Assembly (NCBI GenBank): GCA_964589825.1
Contig: CAZPUS010000034.1
Span: 1-28,643 of the forward strand
Reading direction: 5' to 3'
Source of the DNA: CAZPUS01 sp964589825
GTDB taxonomy: Bacteria; Fibrobacterota; Chitinivibrionia; Chitinivibrionales; WJKA01
Length of the DNA stretch: 28,643 nucleotides
Part shown: positions 23,670 through 28,643 of the stretch, one piece after another
How positions within the stretch are numbered: the first letter of the stretch is position 1
How the letters are laid out: each line of letters opens with the position of its first letter
The notes under the pieces: model-generated
Databases searched by the model: none
What the model saw: the letters and a program-made list of their open reading frames with translations, nothing else
Told to the model about the DNA's origin: nothing
Translations under genes and position numbers: made by a program

Positions 23670-24285
23670 AATATGCGGAATTACGCGTCAGGAGGATGCG
23701 CGTATCGCCTGTAACTGCGGAGCCGATGCGCTCGGCTTCATTTTTTATTCAAAAAGCCCGCGTTATATCTCCCCGGGTGATGCGGCCGCGATTATCAGCA
23801 CACTCGGCCCCTTTGTCAATTGTGTCGGCGTATTTGTAAACGAGAGCGAATCTACCATACGGCGCGTGGCACAACGAAGCGGTATCGACACCATACAGCT
23901 GCACGGTGACGAACCCCCGCGCCTTGTGCAGACACTGGCTCCCTTTCATGTAATCAAATCGTTTGCCATACGGGAGGAAAAAGACCTCGACGCACTGACG
24001 CGCTACCACTGCAACGGGTATCTTCTGGATACCTGGAATGCCTCGGTCCACGGTGGAAGCGGTCACACATTCGACTGGTCGATCGCCGCACGTGCGGTAC
24101 AGGACCATACGCACGTCATACTCGCCGGCGGACTGGGACCGGTAAATATCGCGGATGCGCTCGAGCAGGTACGGCCATGGGGTGTGGACCTCAATTCCGG
24201 TGTCGAGATCAAGCCTGGACAGAAAAATCCGCGCAAAATGAAGCATGCGATAGATATCGCCAAAGGACGCCGGGACCCTGACTGA
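23653..24285 (+). CDS. trpF: Phosphoribosylanthranilate isomerase
   Basis: Isomerises PRA to CdRP by an Amadori rearrangement. The 210-residue single TIM barrel opens with VKICGITRQEDA, whose Cys8 is the general base. It continues with GADALGFIFYSKSPRYI, VGVFVNES, IQLHGDE, ILAGGLGPVNI and GVDLNSGVE (general acid Asp plus phosphate-binding loops). The ATG at 23653 is fixed by GGGAG seven bases upstream and by the family N-terminus; the longer in-frame extension lies inside trpC. It is the last gene of the trp unit; 181 nt separate it from purL, with no clear terminator. Confidence 0.96.
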   Translation: MVPRVKICGITRQEDARIACNCGADALGFIFYSKSPRYISPGDAAAIISTLGPFVNCVGVFVNESESTIRRVAQRSGIDTIQLHGDEPPRLVQTLAPFHVIKSFAIREEKDLDALTRYHCNGYLLDTWNASVHGGSGHTFDWSIAARAVQDHTHVILAGGLGPVNIADALEQVRPWGVDLNSGVEIKPGQKNPRKMKHAIDIAKGRRDPD

Positions 24286-24466
24286 GCCGATACACAACGG
24301 AGTTTTTTCCTTAAACGAGGCTGATTAAATTGGCAGACGGCAATTGCAGCAACGCCCGTGTGACACACTAATGAAGAATACTATTTTCTATCTTTTAACC
24401 ACATATTCCGGATGGCTCCACCGGGGTCATTCGCATGATACGTAAGACGAACGAGACGGAAATGTT

Positions 24467-27466
24467 ATGGCTCACAGAATTTATGTAGGCTTCAAACCAC
24501 ACCACCGAGACGCACACGGCGAGCACACTTATCAGTCAATTATCCAGGATGCCGGCATATCGACCCTGGTTAATGTCCGATGCGTCGATGTCTATATCCT
24601 CGAGGGCTCACTCAGTATCGAGATGCTCGATTCCATTGCACGCTCCATGCTTTCCGACCCGGTGACACAGCGCTACACCATCGACAGCAGCTTTATATCC
24701 GATTTCGACTGGATGGTGGAAGTCGGCAAACGCCCCGGCGTGACCGACAATACCGCCCGGGTTGCACGCGAAGTAATCTCCTGCGCGCGCCAGCGTGACG
24801 GTGAGGATGTTGAGGTCTATACAGCCCGTCAGTTTTTCATGGAGGGCACCGTCTCGCGCGAGGCACTTACCGACGCGGCACGGGGAGTTCTTGCCAACGA
24901 ACTCATCGAAACCATGGCGATCTACTCTGCACAGCAGTGGATGGAAGTCCACGAAAAACCATCCTCGGTCCCTGCGGTCGATATCGCACACGAAATTATC
25001 CCGTTTCGCGAAATACCCGTCGATATCACCAATGAACGTCTCATGGAGCTGAGCAGGGACCAGATGCTTGCACTCAGCGAACAGGAGATGAGGGCGATTC
25101 GTGCCTATTATACCGATCCCGCAACGCTAAAGAAGCGCCGGGAGGATTCGATGCCGGCAAATCCAACGGACACCGAATTGCAGATACTGGGCCAGACATG
25201 GTCGGAGCACTGTAAACACAAGATATTCAACGCCCGCATCACCTATCATGAAAACGGGCGTGACCCGCAGCAGATTACGAGTCTTTTTCGTACCTATATT
25301 GCCGGTGCCACCCGGCAGGTACAGAAAAACCGGGGAAGCCGCGACATATGCCTTTCCATTTTCAGCGACAATGCCGGAGTAATACGCTTTGATGATGAGT
25401 ATGCACTCGTATTCAAGGTGGAAACGCACAACAGCCCGTCCGCGCTCGACCCTTACGGCGGTGCGCTGACCGGCATTGTGGGTGTGAATCGCGATCCGTT
25501 CGGCACCGGTATGGGATGCAGGCTGATCGCGAATACCGACGTCTTTTGCTTTGCCTCGCCGTTTTACAAAGGGACACTTCCTCCCAGAATACTTCATCCC
25601 AAGCGCATATTCGAAGGAGTACGACGCGGCGTGGAGCACGGTGGCAACAAAAGCGGCATACCTACGATAAACGGCTGTGTGGTATTCGACGACCGCTATA
25701 TGGGGAAACCCCTCGTATACTGCGGAACCCTCGGCCTTATGCCCCAGCACACTCACGGCAGAAAGGGCTGGGAAAAAAAGGCACAGGCGGGTGATCACAT
25801 CATCATGACAGGCGGTCGTATCGGCAAAGATGGTATTCACGGGGCCACCTTCTCCTCCGAAGCACTTCACGAAGGCTCTCCGTCAACCGCCGTGCAAATC
25901 GGCGATCCCATTACCCAGAAGCGGATGACCGATTTTTTGCTTGTTGCACGTGATAAGGGACTCTACAATTCAATAACCGATAACGGTGCAGGGGGGCTCT
26001 CATCGAGTGTGGGTGAAATGGCACAGGACACCAACGGTGCAAAGGTCTATGTGGACCGTGCTCCTTTGAAATATCCCGGTCTGGAGCCGTGGGAGATATT
26101 CCTTTCGGAGGCGCAGGAGCGCATGACCCTTGCCGTGCCGCCCGATAAGGTCGAGGCATTTATGGAAATGGCACACGAGTGGGCCGTTGAAGCGAGTGAC
26201 CTGGGTGAATTTTGCGATTCAGGGTATCTCGATGTATGGTACCACTCAGACCGGGTGGCACATATGGATATGACATTTCTACACGACGGGGTACCAAAAA
26301 TGGAACTCACCGCCCGATGGCAGCCCCGACAATTTCCCACGCAGGAGCGTATCGAATCTGACGATCCCGGCAAAGACCTGTGTGCACTGCTGGGTCGGCT
26401 CAACATATGCAGCAAAGAGTACATCGTACGACAGTATGACCATGAAGTACAGGGCGGCTCGGTCGTAAAACCGCTTACCGGCGCACATAACGACGGACCA
26501 TCGGATGCGGCGGTTATCCGTCCATATCCGGGATCAGCGAGTGCTGCCGCACTCTCCAACGGCATTATCCCGCGCTACAGCGATATTGATGCCTATGCCA
26601 TGGCAGCCTGCAGCTGCGACGAAGCGGTACGCAACGCGGTGTGCGTGGGTGCCGATCCCGACTATATCGCCGCACTCGATAATTTCTGCTGGTGCGATCC
26701 GGTGCAGTCGGAAAAAACACCGGACGGTGAGTACAAACTCGGACAGCTGGTGCGGGCAAATCAGGCGCTGCACGATGTCTGTTTGCATTACAACATGGCA
26801 CTCATTTCCGGCAAGGACAGCATGAAAAACGACTATCATATCGGCGACCGTAAAATATCGATACCTCCCACTCTTCTTGTGAGCGTCATCGCCCGTCTTG
26901 ACAAACCGGAAGAAGCGATCACCATGGATCTTAAAAGTCCCGGTAACGCACTGTATATCATTGGTACCACCTGGCGGGATATGGGGGCATCAGAGTACGC
27001 GCTCATGAAAGAGATCGAAGACGGCTCGGTCCCGCAGCTTCGTCGACCTTCACGTACGTTTGAGCTTTACAGGTCCCTGCACAGGGCCATCCAGGGGGGG
27101 GTGGTCAGATCATGTCATGACTGCTCCGACGGGGGACTTGGTGTTGCACTCGCCGAGATGTGCTTCAGCGGTGCAACCGGTGCGGATATCTTTCTTTCCC
27201 GCGTCCCCCGGAAAGAGTGCAGTACGGACACAGAAGTACTCTTCTCAGAAACTCCCGGCAGGATCCTGGTAGAAGTCGCACCGGGACAGGAAGCGGCGTT
27301 TGAGCACTTTTTTTCCGAAAAGCAACGCTGCACCATAGCTAAAATCGGATCGGTGACCGATACCAATGTAATCAGGGTCGCTGCAGTGGAATCCGATACT
27401 ACCAGAAGCCTCGAAGTGTCATTACGGGATGCAAAAAGCGCATGGCACTCGCCGCTTCAGTTCTGA
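24467..27466 (+). CDS. purL: Phosphoribosylformylglycinamidine synthase with two PurS-like domains fused to PurL
   Basis: ATP-dependent conversion of FGAR to FGAM in purine synthesis. The 999-residue protein is longer than small PurL (about 740). The extra N-terminus holds two PurS-like segments: residues about 1-80, and about 82-165 with VEVGKRPGVTDNTARVAREVI. The catalytic part has WSEHCKHK (His248 region), FKVETHNSPSAL, DPFGTG, GGRIGKDGIHGATFSS, GAGGLSSSVGEMA, ISGKDSMKND and CHDCSDGGLGVALAEM. It lacks the C-terminal glutaminase domain of the about 1300-residue large PurL, which is supplied by the separate purQ downstream. PurS-PurL fusions of about 1000 residues occur in other bacterial groups. 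A G8 run at 27094-27101 is in frame. Confidence 0.95.
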   Translation: MAHRIYVGFKPHHRDAHGEHTYQSIIQDAGISTLVNVRCVDVYILEGSLSIEMLDSIARSMLSDPVTQRYTIDSSFISDFDWMVEVGKRPGVTDNTARVAREVISCARQRDGEDVEVYTARQFFMEGTVSREALTDAARGVLANELIETMAIYSAQQWMEVHEKPSSVPAVDIAHEIIPFREIPVDITNERLMELSRDQMLALSEQEMRAIRAYYTDPATLKKRREDSMPANPTDTELQILGQTWSEHCKHKIFNARITYHENGRDPQQITSLFRTYIAGATRQVQKNRGSRDICLSIFSDNAGVIRFDDEYALVFKVETHNSPSALDPYGGALTGIVGVNRDPFGTGMGCRLIANTDVFCFASPFYKGTLPPRILHPKRIFEGVRRGVEHGGNKSGIPTINGCVVFDDRYMGKPLVYCGTLGLMPQHTHGRKGWEKKAQAGDHIIMTGGRIGKDGIHGATFSSEALHEGSPSTAVQIGDPITQKRMTDFLLVARDKGLYNSITDNGAGGLSSSVGEMAQDTNGAKVYVDRAPLKYPGLEPWEIFLSEAQERMTLAVPPDKVEAFMEMAHEWAVEASDLGEFCDSGYLDVWYHSDRVAHMDMTFLHDGVPKMELTARWQPRQFPTQERIESDDPGKDLCALLGRLNICSKEYIVRQYDHEVQGGSVVKPLTGAHNDGPSDAAVIRPYPGSASAAALSNGIIPRYSDIDAYAMAACSCDEAVRNAVCVGADPDYIAALDNFCWCDPVQSEKTPDGEYKLGQLVRANQALHDVCLHYNMALISGKDSMKNDYHIGDRKISIPPTLLVSVIARLDKPEEAITMDLKSPGNALYIIGTTWRDMGASEYALMKEIEDGSVPQLRRPSRTFELYRSLHRAIQGGVVRSCHDCSDGGLGVALAEMCFSGATGADIFLSRVPRKECSTDTEVLFSETPGRILVEVAPGQEAAFEHFFSEKQRCTIAKIGSVTDTNVIRVAAVESDTTRSLEVSLRDAKSAWHSPLQF

Positions 27467-27522
27467 TATGTATGAATAATAAACCATGTATCGATCGATT
27501 CGATACCCATCATTTTTGTGCA

Positions 27523-27685
27523 ACCTGAATTGAGCGGTTGTTTTGATGAAAGCTGCGTTGAGCCGTCCTGCTATTGTGTTCTCAAAAAGTATAAGGCAAC
27601 CTTGTTGCTTGTCTCATTGTTTTGGAGAACATAAGAGTAGTGCGGAGTGCAGCAGATTTCGCAAATAAAATCGCTTAATTCAGGT
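27523..27685 (+). repeat. Dispersed palindromic repeat (MITE-like), copy 3, between purL and purQ
   Basis: 163 bp with the best-preserved terminal inverted repeats of the family: ACCTGAATTGAGCG at the left and CGCTTAATTCAGGT at the right (one mismatch). Internal stems are TGTTCTC (27577-27583) with GAGAACA (27625-27631) and the apical hairpin GCAAC-CTT-GTTGC. It fills most of the 250-bp purL/purQ gap; only about 56 and 31 bp remain outside it. No coding capacity. Confidence 0.94.
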
Positions 27686-27716
27686 ACAATCTTATTTACG
27701 AATACGGAATGAGCAT

Positions 27717-28544
27717 ATGAGCCCCTCTCCCTCAGCGATCGTCGTGTGCGGTAACGGTATCAACTGTGAACAGGAGACCGCCTATGCATGCAGGTGTGCA
27801 GGATTCGGTACGGTCGATATTGTCGCGATATGGGAGCTTATGAATGGCCGGGTTTCCCTGCAGGGCTACGATCTGCTGGTCTTTCCCGGCGGCTTCCTCG
27901 ACGGTGACGAACTCGGTGCCGCCAAGGCACAGGTCGATCGGTTCATGCACATGCGTACCCCGCAGGGAAGTGCGTACATTGCGGAGATTATCTCTTTTGT
28001 TAAGGCGGGAAAATGCGTGCTCGGTATATGCAACGGATTCCAGCTTCTGGTTAAACTGGGGCTTCTTCCCGCGCTTGGCGGCGAATACGGCACCCAGACC
28101 GTGACACTGACCCATAACGACGGTGATAAATTCGAAGACAGATGGGTACATTTGCAGGTAAATCCCGAGACCCCGTCAATATTTCTGCAGGGTCTGACCC
28201 GTCTCTATCTTCCCGTGCGCAATGGCGAAGGAAAGCTCGTTGTGGACGACAACAGCGTCATCGCGCATATAAAAGAGATGCATCATATTGCACTGTTTTA
28301 TACCGACCCCGCCGGGCAGAGCCCGACAATGGAGTATCCGCACAATCCCAGCGGCTCACAGGCGGCAATTGCCGCTCTGAGTGATACCACCGGCAGGGTG
28401 TTGGGGTTAATGCCTCATCCGGAAGCCTACATTGACAGGCTGCAACATCCGCGATGGACACGCGAGCAGCTTGCGCCGCGCGGTGATGGCTACAAGCTGT
28501 TCGAAAATGCATGCACGTACTGTCGTTCGCTGCAAGACGTGTAG
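27717..28544 (+). CDS. purQ: Phosphoribosylformylglycinamidine synthase, glutaminase subunit
   Basis: Class I glutamine amidotransferase that supplies ammonia to the PurL subunit. The 275-residue product has VVCGNGINCEQETA at the N-terminus, LLVFPGGFLDGDELG, the nucleophile elbow LGICNGFQLL (Cys105) and LMPHPEAYID (His234, Glu236). This is the complete triad with the PurQ-specific PHPEA form. It is longer than the about 225-residue PurQ of Bacillus, owing to insertions around residues 135-215 (RWVHLQVNP...) that resemble the larger PurQ type or the glutaminase end of large PurL. It follows purL in the same direction, separated by the inserted repeat. GGA lies about eight bases before the ATG. 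Confidence 0.94.
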   Translation: MSPSPSAIVVCGNGINCEQETAYACRCAGFGTVDIVAIWELMNGRVSLQGYDLLVFPGGFLDGDELGAAKAQVDRFMHMRTPQGSAYIAEIISFVKAGKCVLGICNGFQLLVKLGLLPALGGEYGTQTVTLTHNDGDKFEDRWVHLQVNPETPSIFLQGLTRLYLPVRNGEGKLVVDDNSVIAHIKEMHHIALFYTDPAGQSPTMEYPHNPSGSQAAIAALSDTTGRVLGLMPHPEAYIDRLQHPRWTREQLAPRGDGYKLFENACTYCRSLQDV

Positions 28545-28556
28545 CATCCAACTTTG

Positions 28557-28643
28557 ATGAAGGCCGCCCTTGCAGATACGTTGGACGGCGAAACCGAACT
28601 CATTAATTCACTTTCGTGTATTCACGCCCATATGAACGACAAA
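28557..28643 (+). CDS. Possible start of an unidentified gene, cut by the window edge
   Basis: An ATG 12 nt after the purQ stop opens a frame that stays open for 29 codons to the end of the window (starts MKAALADTLDGETELINSL). No Shine-Dalgarno is evident and the visible part matches no family I recognise. A short distance to purQ and the same strand make a real gene plausible; an alternative ATG lies at codon 26. Confidence 0.35.
   Translation, partial: MKAALADTLDGETELINSLSCIHAHMNDK

Noticed and set aside
24286..24466. Purine riboswitch or PurR operator before purL
   Set aside because: No conserved purine aptamer core or PurR palindrome could be recognised in the 181-bp gap.
1..28643. CRISPR array, phage or transposase genes
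   Set aside because: No regularly spaced short direct repeats and no integrase, transposase, capsid or Cas-like proteins were found; the only mobile-like DNA is the non-coding repeat family.

Overview
This 28.6 kb window is chromosomal DNA of a bacterium with moderate to moderately high GC. It encodes mostly housekeeping biosynthesis, one cell-surface glycan cluster and two secreted-protein modules. No phage genes, CRISPR array, transposase or rRNA were seen. A secreted two-component-regulator-type beta-propeller with an FlgD/T9SS-like C-terminal domain, a secreted PKD-domain protein and compact operons fit the Fibrobacterota/Bacteroidota/Chlorobiota (FCB) group. A Fibrobacterota (Chitinivibrio-like) origin is my best guess, from protein style only and unproven.

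Layout. 24-96: tRNA-Ala(CGC). 232-3705 (+): exported propeller protein, then a GT4 glycosyltransferase. 3746-7348: polysaccharide cluster on both strands (Wzx-like flippase and a second GT4 on minus, a GT2 on plus). 7374-11929 (minus): one transcription unit reading argC, repeat copy, argB, FemAB/GNAT-like transferase, GH28-family pectinase-fold enzyme. 12237-12926 (minus): secreted PKD protein. 13044-14455 (minus): ferredoxin overlapping a geranylgeranyl-reductase-family flavoenzyme. 14967-17835 (+): HtrA-type serine protease with four apparent PDZ domains, overlapping a degenerate trypsin-fold partner that has lost catalytic residues. 18113-24285 (+): valS followed by trpE, trpG, trpC, trpF with overlapping junctions; trpD, trpB and trpA are absent. 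24467-28544 (+): purL with two PurS-like domains fused at its N-terminus, a repeat copy, and purQ. An open frame runs off the right edge.

The most distinctive signal is a dispersed, non-coding, hairpin-rich repeat of 163-164 bp. Three well-conserved copies (10711-10874, 14522-14685, 27523-27685) begin with the same 25 bases and end in terminal inverted repeats built on ACCTGAATTgAGCG. By eye I also found a strongly diverged full-length copy at 6279-6438 and a degenerate inverted partial copy at 12137-12182. Two copies sit inside otherwise tight operon junctions (argC/argB and purL/purQ), so the family behaves like a MITE or REP-like mobile palindrome that also remodels leaders and ribosome binding regions.

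Functional picture: arginine, tryptophan and purine synthesis plus valyl-tRNA charging form the housekeeping part. The glycosyltransferases, flippase, FemAB-like enzyme and GH28 enzyme probably make or modify a surface polysaccharide. The HtrA pair probably handles envelope protein quality control, and the ferredoxin/flavoenzyme pair probably saturates an isoprenoid chain.
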